Below are positions 53,842 through 62,416 of a stretch of DNA of 64,000 nt, one piece after another. Made by a program: the position numbers and the translations under genes. The stretch's first letter is position 1. Each line of letters begins with the position of its first letter. The notes beneath the pieces were generated by a model. The model was not told the DNA's origin. It searched no databases and saw only the letters and a list, made by a program, of their open reading frames with translations. The stretch is from Polaromonas sp. 39-63-25 (GTDB taxonomy: Bacteria; Pseudomonadota; Gammaproteobacteria; Burkholderiales; Burkholderiaceae_C): positions 286,985-350,984 of the forward strand of contig NZ_NCJH01000002.1 in NCBI RefSeq assembly GCF_002278925.1, read 5' to 3'.

Positions 53842-54441
53842 TCACAACCAGCGCTCGCGCATCAGGTCCATCATCTGGCGCGCCGCCATGCCGCGGTGGC
53901 TGTTGGCGTTTTTAACCTCGACCGGCAATTGCGCAAAGGTCTTGCCGAAGGCCGGGATGTACATCACCGGGTCAAAACCAAAACCGTTGCTGCCCACCGG
54001 CTCGCGCGCGATCTCGCCGCTGACACGGCCCACCGCAATCAGGGGCTCGGGGTCGTCGGCTGAACGCACGGCCACCAGGGTGCTGACAAGCGCGGCGCGG
54101 CGCTGGTCCAGGCCGACCATCTGTTCGAGCAGGGCGCGCACATTGTTGTCGTCGCCTTTTTCGTAGCCAAACTGCGTGGCGTAAAAAGCCGTGTCCACAC
54201 CGGGCAGGCCGCCAAAGGCATCGACACACAGGCCGGCGTCGTCGGCCAGCGCCGGCAGGCCGCTGAGCCGTGATGCATGGCGCGCCTTGGCCAGGGCGTT
54301 TTCGACAAAGGTTCGAAAAGGTTCCTCAGCCTCCGGGATGCCCAGGTCGGCCTGTTTCACCAGTGTCACGCCCAGCGGCGCCAGCATGGCCTGCAGTTCG
54401 GCCAGTTTGCCGGGGTTGTTCGATGCAAGTACGATTTTCAT
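53842..54441 (-). CDS. rdgB: Non-canonical purine NTP pyrophosphatase RdgB
   Basis: A 199-residue Ham1/RdgB enzyme that hydrolyses dITP, ITP and XTP to keep damaged purines out of DNA. It has the start MKIVLASNNPGKLAELQAML, FVENALAKARHASRLSGLPALADDAGLCVDAFGG and GFGFDPVMYIP. The ATG at 54441 is canonical; a TTG two codons upstream is not needed. Its 5' end touches a short dispersed repeat that separates it from rph. Confidence 0.96.
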   Translation of the reverse strand: MKIVLASNNPGKLAELQAMLAPLGVTLVKQADLGIPEAEEPFRTFVENALAKARHASRLSGLPALADDAGLCVDAFGGLPGVDTAFYATQFGYEKGDDNNVRALLEQMVGLDQRRAALVSTLVAVRSADDPEPLIAVGRVSGEIAREPVGSNGFGFDPVMYIPAFGKTFAQLPVEVKNANSHRGMAARQMMDLMRERWL

Positions 54442-54446
54442 AAGCA

Positions 54447-54497
54447 AAATATGGCTTCAGCCCAATCAGGACGGGCGCAAGCAGCTATTAATTCAGG
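54447..54497 (-). repeat. Dispersed short repeat, copy 5
   Basis: On the minus strand TCCTGAATTAATAGCTGCTT, then GCGCCCG and GGGCTGAAGCCATATTTT follow the family pattern. The rph stop codon (54488-54490) lies inside the repeat. Confidence 0.65.
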
Positions 54498-55216
54498 AGC
54501 GACTGCTGCTGCAGCGTGACCAGCTCGCTGATGCCTTTTTCAGCCAGCCGCAGCAGCGCGTCCATTTCCTGGCGCGAAAAGGCGGCTCCTTCGGCGGTGC
54601 CCTGCACTTCGACGTAGTGGCCGGCGCCGGTCATCACCACGTTCATGTCGGTATCGCAGCTCACGTCTTCAATGTATTCAAGGTCGAGCAAAGGCGTGCC
54701 CTGCACGATGCCGACAGAAATGGCGGCCACGTGGCCGATGATCGGCGTCTCCTTGAGCTTGCCTTCGGCCAGCAGCTTGTTGACGGCGTCCTGCGCCGCG
54801 ACAAAGGCGCCGGTGATGCTGGCCGTGCGTGTTCCGCCGTCGGCCTGGATCACGTCGCAGTCGAGGTGAATGGTGCGTTCGCCGAGTTTTTTCAGATCGA
54901 ACACCGCGCGCATGGAGCGGCCGATCAGGCGCTGGATTTCCTGCGTGCGCCCGCTCTGCTTGCCGCGCGCGGCCTCGCGGTCGCTGCGGGTGTGGGTGGC
55001 GCGCGGCAGCATGCCGTACTCGGCAGTGACCCAGCCCTCGCCGCTGCCCTTCTTGTGGCCCGGCACTTTCTCCTCGACCGAGGCCGTGCACAACACCCGG
55101 GTCGCGCCAAACTCGATCAGGACCGAGCCTTCCGCATAGGCGGTGTAGGCACGGGTGATGCGCACCGGGCGCAACTGGTCGGCGGCACGGGCGCTGCTTC
55201 GCGAAAATGAACTCAT
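54488..55216 (-). CDS. rph: Ribonuclease PH
   Basis: A 242-residue phosphorolytic 3'-5' exoribonuclease that trims tRNA precursors. Motifs include [54 protein letters not shown] and [19 protein letters not shown]. The C terminus (QQQSLLN) ends in a stop codon supplied by a dispersed repeat. It is full-length. It is followed by rdgB and hemW on the same strand, an order common in Burkholderiales. Confidence 0.96.
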   Translation of the reverse strand: MSSFSRSSARAADQLRPVRITRAYTAYAEGSVLIEFGATRVLCTASVEEKVPGHKKGSGEGWVTAEYGMLPRATHTRSDREAARGKQSGRTQEIQRLIGRSMRAVFDLKKLGERTIHLDCDVIQADGGTRTASITGAFVAAQDAVNKLLAEGKLKETPIIGHVAAISVGIVQGTPLLDLEYIEDVSCDTDMNVVMTGAGHYVEVQGTAEGAAFSRQEMDALLRLAEKGISELVTLQQQSLLN

Positions 55217-55327
55217 GGTCAGGGCTTTCTGGCGTCACTGCGCCCGGGGAAACAGAAAAAAAAGAAAAGGGAAGTCATGCCAAAGGCAGCACCTGCGCGA
55301 AGGCGGCCAAGCTGCCAGGCGGGGAAC

Positions 55328-56230
55328 TCAGGCCTTTTTTGCCGCAGAGCGGCGTATCGCCTCGTTGATTTCGGCAATGGAGCGTTCAATCGCCTCATCG
55401 TCAAGGTCTTCGACGCTGGAGTCGAGCACGCCTGCCTGGATGGTCGACGCAAACACGCCGTCCATGATGCTGTCGGTCGAAACGCCGCGCGTCGATTCGA
55501 AAGCGTCGGGCGTTTCCCACTCCATGGCCAACACGGTGACGTTGTCGCTGTGCTCGCCACCATTGCGCAGCGCATGTTCGACCATGTCGGGCACGGCGTC
55601 AGACACGCTGTTGCCAGCCATGTGGCGCACAATTTCAGCGTCGGTCAGCGTGCCCCACAGGCCGTCGGAGCAGAGCATCAGCTTGTCGCCCTGCTGCAGG
55701 ACCACCGGGCCGGCGATATCGAACACCGGCTTGGACGGGGAACCCAGGCAGGTGAACAGGATGTTGCGGTTCAGGCGCTCGAGTTTGATGATGCCGGCGT
55801 TTTGCTGCTCCAGGTAGGAGTGGTCGCGCGTGCGGGTCAACAGCTCGCCGTCGCGCACCACGTACAGCCGCGAGTCGCCGCAATGGACCCAGGTCGCGCC
55901 CGAGCCCTGCAGGATGGCCGCCACCACCGTGGTCCGGGGTGTATCGAGCATGCCTTTTTCGCTGGCATAACGGATGATCTGGTGGTGCGCCGCCATCAGG
56001 GCCGACGAGAGGAATTCGGTGGTGTCCCTGACCAGTGGCCGGGCTTCCTTTTGATACAGCGCAGAAATGGTCTGCAGCGCCAGCTGGGCCGCCACCTCGC
56101 CTTCGGGGTGGCCACCCATGCCGTCGGCCAGCACAAACAGGCCCGACTCGCGCGTGTAGCAATACCCCATGCGGTCTTCGTTTTTCTCGCGACCGCCCTT
56201 GCGACTGACCTGAAAGACCGAGAATTTCAT
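55328..56230 (-). CDS. PP2C-type Ser/Thr protein phosphatase
   Basis: A 300-residue PPM-family phosphatase with the metal-binding motifs NEDRMGYCY (about 17-25), VLADGMGGHPEGE, WVHCGDSRLYVVRDG, LMLCSDGLWGTLTD and HSDNVTVLAMEW. It needs Mn or Mg and reverses phosphorylation by the kinase encoded just upstream, whose stop its start overlaps by four bases. An acidic/helical C-terminal extension of about 60 residues (SVEDLDDEAIERSIAEINEA) follows. It is cytoplasmic. Confidence 0.94.
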   Translation of the reverse strand: MKFSVFQVSRKGGREKNEDRMGYCYTRESGLFVLADGMGGHPEGEVAAQLALQTISALYQKEARPLVRDTTEFLSSALMAAHHQIIRYASEKGMLDTPRTTVVAAILQGSGATWVHCGDSRLYVVRDGELLTRTRDHSYLEQQNAGIIKLERLNRNILFTCLGSPSKPVFDIAGPVVLQQGDKLMLCSDGLWGTLTDAEIVRHMAGNSVSDAVPDMVEHALRNGGEHSDNVTVLAMEWETPDAFESTRGVSTDSIMDGVFASTIQAGVLDSSVEDLDDEAIERSIAEINEAIRRSAAKKA

Positions 56231-57234
56231 TTGAATTTCGTCGCAAAGCCGGTGGCCTTGCGCGCGGTTTTCTTGGTGTCTGACACCATGTTGTCAAACT
56301 GCAGCCGCATTTTTTCGCCGACGGTCAGCTTGGTGTAGCGCCGCTCGCCTTCGCGGCTGAGTTCTTTCTGCAGGGCAAAAACCGACTGCGGCCGCGACAG
56401 GGGATCGAGTGACATGCACCATTCAACCACTTCAATGAGGTTGTCCGAATACACACCGCGCAAACGGGAGAGTGCAAGCGACAGACGGTCTTTTTCGAGC
56501 CGCTGCGGCGCGTCATTGGGCGGATAACCCTGCATGGTCGCGTAAATACAGGCGCCGATCGCGTAGATGTCGGTCCACGGTCCCATGGAGGAATCACGCC
56601 GGTACATCTCGGGCGCGGCAAAACCGGGGGTGTACATGGGCCGGATGAAGTTGCCTTCCTTGCTCAGCACCTCACGGGCGGCGCCAAAGTCGATCATCAC
56701 GGCCTTGTTGTCGTCGGTCACGAAGATGTTGGCCGGCTTGATGTCCAGGTGCAGCATCTTGTGCTGGTGCACGATGCGCAACCCGCGCAGGATTTCGTCA
56801 AACAGGGAGCGGATGGTCGACTCGCGAAACACCTTCTGTTTTTTGAGTTCGCGTGCGGTGATGATGAAATCCTGCAGGGTGCCGCCCTCCAGGTAGTTCA
56901 TCACCATGTAGACGGTTTCGTTTTCGCGAAAGAAGTTCAGCACGCTCACCACGGACGCGTGCGAGATCTGGGCCAGCGAACGGCCTTCCTCGAAGAAACT
57001 TTTCAGGCCCAGCCGGTACAGCGAGAGTTTTTCGGGCTGCACCTGGGGCAGCAATTCTCCCGGCGGGCGGCTGGCCAGCGAGGACGGCAGGTACTCCTTG
57101 ATGGCAACCTGCTGGCCCTCGTTGTCAACAGCCAAGTAAACTACCCCAAACCCGCCGGCCGACAGCTTGCGCACCACGCGATAGCCGCCAATGACGGTAT
57201 CGGGTGGAAGTGGCGCGGGCTTGACCTTTGACAT
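56227..57234 (-). CDS. Eukaryotic-type Ser/Thr protein kinase
   Basis: A 335-residue Hanks-type kinase without a membrane anchor. The glycine loop LSAGGFGVVYLA is at about 24-35, the ATP lysine in VAIKEYLP, the catalytic loop HLDIKPANIF (His-Leu-Asp instead of His-Arg-Asp), DFGAAREV and the AAPEMY motif. The C-terminal tail (LQFDNMVSDTKKTARKATGF) is basic. It forms a kinase-phosphatase operon with the PP2C gene. It is divergent from yicC by 66 bases. Targets are unknown. Confidence 0.93.
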   Translation of the reverse strand: MSKVKPAPLPPDTVIGGYRVVRKLSAGGFGVVYLAVDNEGQQVAIKEYLPSSLASRPPGELLPQVQPEKLSLYRLGLKSFFEEGRSLAQISHASVVSVLNFFRENETVYMVMNYLEGGTLQDFIITARELKKQKVFRESTIRSLFDEILRGLRIVHQHKMLHLDIKPANIFVTDDNKAVMIDFGAAREVLSKEGNFIRPMYTPGFAAPEMYRRDSSMGPWTDIYAIGACIYATMQGYPPNDAPQRLEKDRLSLALSRLRGVYSDNLIEVVEWCMSLDPLSRPQSVFALQKELSREGERRYTKLTVGEKMRLQFDNMVSDTKKTARKATGFATKFK

Positions 57235-57300
57235 AATTCGGGATTAAGCAAGGTGACGGGATCACCAAGTCCTGTTTCTCTACGAAAAGCGTATAACTAA

Positions 57301-58218
57301 ATGTCAGTTTACAGCATGACTGGCTATGCAGCCGTTCAATCCACGCCTGCGCGAAATACCCCGGAAACGGACGCAGCGACGGACGCCAGCGCACGCTTGG
57401 GCGTGGAGATACGCTCGGTCAATAGCCGCTTTCTGGATCTGGCCTTCCGCCTGCCCGATGAGTTGCGTCAGGCCGAGCCTGCCCTGCGCGAACTGCTGAC
57501 CGGCAAGCTCAAGCGCGGCAAGATAGAAATGCGCGTCTCGCTGGAGAGCAGCTCCGGCAGCAGCCTGCGCGCCCCGGCGGCCAGCACGCTGCAGCGCCTC
57601 GGCTCCCTGGAAGACACGGTGAAATCGTGGCTGCCCCACGCTGCGGCCCTGAGTGTGGCCGATGTGCTGCGCCTGGCAGGCGGCGAAGACAAAACCACCC
57701 ACGACTACAGTGACGAGTTGCTCAAGCTGTCCAAAAAAGCCCTGAAGGACCTGCTGGCAGCCCGGGAGCGCGAAGGCGCCCGGCTGGCGCAGATGCTGCT
57801 GGACCGCACGGCCCAGCTGCGGGCGCTGGCGGCCTCGGCCGTGCCCATGGTGCCCAAGCTGGTCGAGCAGCAGAAAATCCGTTTCATGGAGCGCTGGCAG
57901 GAGGCCATGGCGCTGGGCGGCGGCAGCACCCTGCCCGAAGCGGCACAGGACCGGGCCCTGACGGAAGCCACCTCCTTTGCAATACGCATCGATGTGGCGG
58001 AGGAAATCACGCGGCTGTCCTCCCATCTGGACGAAATCGACCGGCTGCTGGCCGCCGGCGGCGAAGTCGGCAAACGTCTCGACTTCCTGATCCAGGAGCT
58101 GCACCGCGAAGCCAACACGTTGGGCTCCAAATCCGGGTCGCTGGAACTCACCCATGTCTCGGTGGACATGAAAGTGCTGATCGAGCAGATCCGCGAGCAG
58201 GTCCAGAACATTGAATAA
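57301..58218 (+). CDS. yicC: YicC family endoribonuclease
   Basis: A 305-residue protein with the YicC_N start MSVYSMTGYAAVQS, EIRSVNSRFLDLAFRLPDELR, and the C-terminal DUF1732 motif RLDFLIQELHREANTLGSKS, ending in VSVDMKVLIEQIREQVQNIE. YicC proteins are described as endoribonucleases acting on RNA stability. It is 42 bases upstream of gmk, the conserved neighbour. Confidence 0.94.
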   Translation: MSVYSMTGYAAVQSTPARNTPETDAATDASARLGVEIRSVNSRFLDLAFRLPDELRQAEPALRELLTGKLKRGKIEMRVSLESSSGSSLRAPAASTLQRLGSLEDTVKSWLPHAAALSVADVLRLAGGEDKTTHDYSDELLKLSKKALKDLLAAREREGARLAQMLLDRTAQLRALAASAVPMVPKLVEQQKIRFMERWQEAMALGGGSTLPEAAQDRALTEATSFAIRIDVAEEITRLSSHLDEIDRLLAAGGEVGKRLDFLIQELHREANTLGSKSGSLELTHVSVDMKVLIEQIREQVQNIE

Positions 58219-58260
58219 GGCCAGCCCCGGCCAGAACAACAACCTACACCACCCGCCGAT

Positions 58261-58881
58261 ATGGACTACCCAGGAAATCTCTTTGTTGTCGCCGCGCCCA
58301 GTGGAGCTGGCAAATCCAGCCTGGTCAAGGCCCTGATGGAGCTCGATGCGCGGGTGCAGCCGGCGGTGTCGCACACCACCCGGCCGCCCCGCGGGCAGGA
58401 AAAACATGGCCGCGAATACTTCTTCATTTCGCCCGAGGAGTTTGACGGCATGGTGCTGCGGGACTCCTTCCTGGAATGGGCGCATGTCCACGGCCAGCGT
58501 TACGGCACCTCGCGGCAAACGATCGAGGAACGCGTTGCAACCGGTGCCGACGTCATTCTTGAAATCGATTTTCAGGGCGCGATCAACATCAAGCGTATTT
58601 TCAACAACGCGGTGCTGATTTTCATCCTGCCGCCCAGCTGGGAAGAGTTGCGCTCGCGGCTGGAGCGGCGAGGCGAGGATACGCCGGAAGTGATCGAATT
58701 GCGGCTTAAAAACGCAGCCATCGAGATGGCCCAGGCCCACGAATTCGATTTCGTTATAATCAACGAGTTATTTGAACGAGCCGTTTTCGACCTGAAAACC
58801 ATTGTTCATGCCCAGCGGCTCAAGTTTGCAGCCCAAAGACGTGCCCGCGCCGAGACCTTCCAGGCCCTGCACATTGCCTGA
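58261..58881 (+). CDS. gmk: Guanylate kinase
   Basis: A 206-residue enzyme that phosphorylates GMP to GDP. P-loop [10 protein letters not shown] is at about residues 12-21; [20 protein letters not shown] is the GMP-binding region, followed by [15 protein letters not shown] and [12 protein letters not shown]. It is the usual length. It provides GDP/GTP, the substrate pool for the (p)ppGpp synthetase downstream. Confidence 0.97.
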   Translation: MDYPGNLFVVAAPSGAGKSSLVKALMELDARVQPAVSHTTRPPRGQEKHGREYFFISPEEFDGMVLRDSFLEWAHVHGQRYGTSRQTIEERVATGADVILEIDFQGAINIKRIFNNAVLIFILPPSWEELRSRLERRGEDTPEVIELRLKNAAIEMAQAHEFDFVIINELFERAVFDLKTIVHAQRLKFAAQRRARAETFQALHIA

Positions 58882-58928
58882 CCTGCTGCTGCTTCATTCC
58901 CCCTATTGCATTTAACCCGGAGATCATC

Positions 58929-59132
58929 ATGGCCCGCATCACTGTTGAAGACTGCCTGGAAAAAATCCCCAACCGCTTCCAGCTCGTTCTGGCCGCCACT
59001 TACCGCGCGCGCATGCTCAGCCAGGGCCATGCCCCCAAAATCGAGAGCAAGAACAAGCCTGGCGTGACCGCCTTGCGCGAAATCGCCGAAGGCAAAATCG
59101 GCCTCGAAATGCTGAAAAAAGTCCCCAGCTGA
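58929..59132 (+). CDS. rpoZ: RNA polymerase omega subunit
   Basis: A 67-residue subunit: [20 protein letters not shown] then [10 protein letters not shown] and [13 protein letters not shown]. It assists RNA polymerase assembly and contributes to the ppGpp site. GGAG seven to eight bases before the ATG is a good ribosome-binding site. It is followed by a strong terminator before spoT. Confidence 0.97.
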   Translation: MARITVEDCLEKIPNRFQLVLAATYRARMLSQGHAPKIESKNKPGVTALREIAEGKIGLEMLKKVPS

Positions 59133-59153
59133 GGCGTCCTCCCTCTCCTCCAG

Positions 59154-59181
59154 AAAAGCACCGCCTGCGGTGCTTTTTTTG
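59154..59181 (+). terminator. Intrinsic terminator after rpoZ
   Basis: AAAGCACCG/CGGTGCTTT-type stem (AGCACCGC-CT-GCGGTGCT) followed by seven Ts, 22 bases after the rpoZ stop. It separates yicC-gmk-rpoZ from spoT, although readthrough may occur. Confidence 0.85.
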
Positions 59182-59246
59182 TTTCCCTGACGTCGCGTAA
59201 TGCCCGCTTTTTGCACGTTTTATCAGCACCACGATACATTTAAGGC

Positions 59247-61493
59247 ATGAGCGCCCTGGATTTCCCCATCGCAAACGTCACCTCCACCCCGGCTGCCGCC
59301 AACGCAGCCGCGGCGAGTTTTGCTGCGCTCACGGCCAAGCTGGACTACATGAGCGCCGAGGACGTCAACAACGTCCGGACCGCCTACCGCTTTGCCGATG
59401 AAGCGCATCTGGGCCAGATACGCAACGGCGGCCTGCCCTACATCACCCACCCTATCGCCGTGGCGCAGCAGTGCGCCGAATGGAAGTTGGACGCGCAGGC
59501 CCTGATGGCCGCCCTGCTGCATGATGCGATCGAGGACTGCGGCGTCACCAAACCGGAGCTGATCGAGCGTTTTGGCGCGCCGGTCGCGGAACTGGTGGAC
59601 GGCCTGACCAAGCTGGAAAAGCTGGAATTCAACACCCGCGAGGAAAACCAGGCCGAGTCGTTTCGCAAGATGCTGCTGGCCATGGCACGCGATGTGCGCG
59701 TCATCCTGATCAAGCTGGCCGACCGCAGCCACAACATGCGCACGCTCAGCGACGTGCCGCGCAGCAAGTGGAACCGCATCTCGCGCGAGACCCTGGACAT
59801 CTATGCGCCGATTGCGCACCGCCTGGGCCTGAACGCGACCTACCGCGAGCTGCAGGACCTGGCCTTCCAGCACCTGTACCCCTGGCGTTACGCCACGCTG
59901 ACCAAGGCCCTGGCCCGCGCCCGTGGCCGCCGGCGCGATGTGATCAAGCGAGTTCAGTCCGAAGTGGAAGCAGCGTTTGCGAGCGCCGGCATCCAGGTGC
60001 ATATCTACGGGCGCGAAAAGGCCCTCTATTCGATCTATCGCAAGATGGATGAAAAGCACCTGTCATTTGCGCAGGTGACGGACATCTACGGCTTTCGCAT
60101 CATTGTCGCCAGCGTCACGGCCTGCTACACCGCCATGGGCGTGCTGCACCAGCTCTACAAGCCGCTGCCAGGCAAGTTCAAGGACTACATCGCGATTCCC
60201 AAGGTCAATGGCTACCAGTCGCTGCACACCACGCTGGTTGGGCCCTTCGGCACCAACATCGAATTCCAGATGCGCACCGAGGCCATGCACATCGTGGCCG
60301 AATCCGGCGTTGCCGCACATTGGCTCTACAAGGCCACCGACCCTGACAGCGATGCCTCGCAGCGGCTGGGCACCCAGTGGTTGCAGTCCCTGCTCGACAT
60401 CCAGCAGGAAACGCGGGACGCCGCCGAGTTCTGGGACCATGTCAAGATCGACCTGTTTCCCGACGCCGTGTATGTGTTCACGCCGAAAAGCCAGATCATG
60501 GCCATGCCGCGCGGTGCAACGATTGTCGATTTTGCCTACGCCATCCACAGCGATGTGGGGCACCGCGCCGTGGCCGCCAAGGTCAATGGCGAGCAGGTTC
60601 CGCTGCGCTCGGAGCTGCACAACGGCGACGTGATCGAGATCATCACCGCGTCGGTCTCCAGCCCCAACCCCGCCTGGCTGGGTTTTGTGCGCACCGGCAA
60701 AGCCCGATCGAAGATTCGCCATCACCTCAAAACCATGGCCCTGAGCGAGTCGCAGGACCTGGGCGAGAAAATGCTGGCGCAAGCCCTGCGGGCCGAGGGC
60801 ATAGACCGCGAGAGGCTGTCCGAGGACGACGACGCCCACCACGCCACCTGGGAAAAAATCCTGCGTTTCAGCGGCAACCGCACACGCGCCGAGTTGCTCA
60901 CCGATATCGGCCTGGGAAAACGGATCGCCAGCATGATCGCCAAGCGCATCGTCACCCTGCTGGCGGAAACAGGCGAAAAACCGGACCCCTTGCTGATGAG
61001 CCGCGAGCGCTACACCGCGCACGAGTCGATTTCACAGGGCGCGCTGGTGCTGGATGGCAGCGAGGGCGCCTCGGTGAAGTTTGCCGCGTGTTGCCGGCCC
61101 ATCCCGGGCGACGCCATCGTGGGTTATCTGGGGCGCGGTGAAGGCCTGGTGGTCCACACGGACGACTGCGCCGTCGCCAAAAAGCTGCAGCACCGCGACA
61201 GCGAGCGCTTCATTGCGGTTGACTGGTCGGACGAACCCACCCGTGCCTTTGAAACCGGTCTGCTGGTCACGGTCACCAATGGCAAAGGCGTGCTCGCCCG
61301 CGTGGCTTCGGCGCTGGCCGCCGCCGAGGCCGACATCACGCATGTGGACATGGGACAGGAACCTGCGCAGGATGCGACCGACCTGCGCTTTGATGTGGCC
61401 GTGCGTGATCGCATCCACCTCGCGTCTGTCATGCGCAGCGTCAAGCGTACCCCGTCGGTGTTGCGGGTCCAGCGCGCCAAACCAGGCGTCTGA
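59247..61493 (+). CDS. spoT: Bifunctional (p)ppGpp synthetase/hydrolase
   Basis: A 748-residue RelA/SpoT protein. The hydrolase HD domain is intact (THPIAVAQQCAEW, AALLHDAIEDCG; about residues 70-100). The synthetase domain (YGREKALYSIYRKM, IYGFRIIV, NGYQSLHTTLVGP, about 250-350), a TGS domain (DLFPDAVYVFTPKSQIMAMP, about 405-465) and a C-terminal ACT domain (TGLLVTVTNGKGVLARVASAL, about 670-745) follow. It controls the stringent response. The rpoZ-spoT order is conserved. Confidence 0.95.
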   Translation: MSALDFPIANVTSTPAAANAAAASFAALTAKLDYMSAEDVNNVRTAYRFADEAHLGQIRNGGLPYITHPIAVAQQCAEWKLDAQALMAALLHDAIEDCGVTKPELIERFGAPVAELVDGLTKLEKLEFNTREENQAESFRKMLLAMARDVRVILIKLADRSHNMRTLSDVPRSKWNRISRETLDIYAPIAHRLGLNATYRELQDLAFQHLYPWRYATLTKALARARGRRRDVIKRVQSEVEAAFASAGIQVHIYGREKALYSIYRKMDEKHLSFAQVTDIYGFRIIVASVTACYTAMGVLHQLYKPLPGKFKDYIAIPKVNGYQSLHTTLVGPFGTNIEFQMRTEAMHIVAESGVAAHWLYKATDPDSDASQRLGTQWLQSLLDIQQETRDAAEFWDHVKIDLFPDAVYVFTPKSQIMAMPRGATIVDFAYAIHSDVGHRAVAAKVNGEQVPLRSELHNGDVIEIITASVSSPNPAWLGFVRTGKARSKIRHHLKTMALSESQDLGEKMLAQALRAEGIDRERLSEDDDAHHATWEKILRFSGNRTRAELLTDIGLGKRIASMIAKRIVTLLAETGEKPDPLLMSRERYTAHESISQGALVLDGSEGASVKFAACCRPIPGDAIVGYLGRGEGLVVHTDDCAVAKKLQHRDSERFIAVDWSDEPTRAFETGLLVTVTNGKGVLARVASALAAAEADITHVDMGQEPAQDATDLRFDVAVRDRIHLASVMRSVKRTPSVLRVQRAKPGV

Positions 61494-61510
61494 ACGCCCC
61501 CCGGGGCTGT

Positions 61511-62095
61511 TTACTTCATGTCCTGCGCTCGCCCGCCGGCAGCGTCCGGCGCCGGATAACTGACCTGCATCACCTCGATGTCCTTGAGTCCGCCCGGGGT
61601 TGCCAGCTTCACCTCGTCGCCGATCCGCGCCTTGAGCAGCGCACGGGCAATCGGCGAGATCCAGCTGACCTGGTTGCGCGCACTGTCCGCCTCGTCAATA
61701 CCCAGGATGGTCACCGTCTGTCCGGACCCGCTGCTGTCGATGTAGGTGACAGTGGCGCCAAAAAACACCTGGTCGCTGCCATGGTGCACGGCAGGGTCGG
61801 AAATCTCGGCAATTTCAAGCCGCTTGGTCAAAAACCGGATGCGCCGGTCGATCTCGCGCAGCCGCTTCTTGCCGTAGTGGTAGTCGCCGTTTTCGGAGCG
61901 GTCGCCGTTGCTGGCGGCCCAGTGAACCACCTCCACCACCTTGGGGCGTTCGTTGTCGATCAGCTCCAGCAGCTCGGCCTTGAGCCGGGCGTAACCCTCG
62001 GGCGTGATGTAGTTTTTGCCGCCCGCGGGCAAAGGCGGCAACGACAGCTCGTCATCGTCGTCCGCGTCGGTTTCTTTGGTGAAGGCTTTGCTCAT
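61511..62095 (-). CDS. greB: Transcription elongation factor GreB
   Basis: A 194-residue Gre factor that binds backtracked RNA polymerase and stimulates transcript cleavage. The acidic tip residues are in SNGDRSENGDYHYGKKRLREIDRR, a GreB hallmark. The C-terminal domain (FGATVTYIDSSG, VSWISPIARALLKARIGDEV) is typical. A 25-residue acidic N-terminal extension (TKETDADDDDELSLPPLP) precedes the coiled coil. Confidence 0.95.
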   Translation of the reverse strand: MSKAFTKETDADDDDELSLPPLPAGGKNYITPEGYARLKAELLELIDNERPKVVEVVHWAASNGDRSENGDYHYGKKRLREIDRRIRFLTKRLEIAEISDPAVHHGSDQVFFGATVTYIDSSGSGQTVTILGIDEADSARNQVSWISPIARALLKARIGDEVKLATPGGLKDIEVMQVSYPAPDAAGGRAQDMK

Positions 62096-62142
62096 GAGCG
62101 ACTGAGGCAGTCAAAACGTGTCCATATCGGGACATCGTAACG

Positions 62143-62175
62143 AAAAAGCCCTGGAACCTCGCGATTCCAGGGCTT
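62143..62175 (-). terminator. Terminator downstream of the former tRNA-Arg
   Basis: On the minus strand, AGCCCTGGAA/TTCCAGGGCT forms a 10-base-pair stem followed by five Ts. It lies seven bases past the CCA of the tRNA-Arg 3' fragment and is the native terminator of that tRNA gene. Confidence 0.85.
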
Positions 62176-62181
62176 GACGTT

Positions 62182-62245
62182 TGGTGCGGCTGGCAGGAAT
62201 TGAACCCACGACCCCTTGGTTCGTAGACGACCCCTTGGTTCGTAG
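62182..62245 (-). other. Integration site: displaced tRNA-Arg(ACG) 3' end with tandem 19-base duplication
   Basis: On the minus strand, CTACGAACCAAGGGGTCGT occurs twice in tandem (62245-62227 and 62226-62208), followed by GGGTTCAATTCCTGCC, AGCCGCA and CCA. This is the anticodon loop (CTACGAA, anticodon ACG), the 3' anticodon stem, the T-arm and the acceptor 3' strand of a tRNA-Arg. The 5' half of the tRNA is missing; the preceding bases do not fit a tRNA. It is therefore the displaced fragment left by integration of an island, with the integrase gene 172 bases away. Confidence 0.85.
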
Positions 62246-62416
62246 CATACTTCTTCATTGCCCATGAAAATCCAATAACGTCCATATACTCAATAAAATC
62301 AACAGTTTACAAAAATACAGCATCCAATCAAATCCAGCATAATCTAAGGAATGCCACCGTTTTTTCGGACACCGTTCGGACACGGAAGGTAAACTTACTA
62401 CCACTTGGATGATGCG

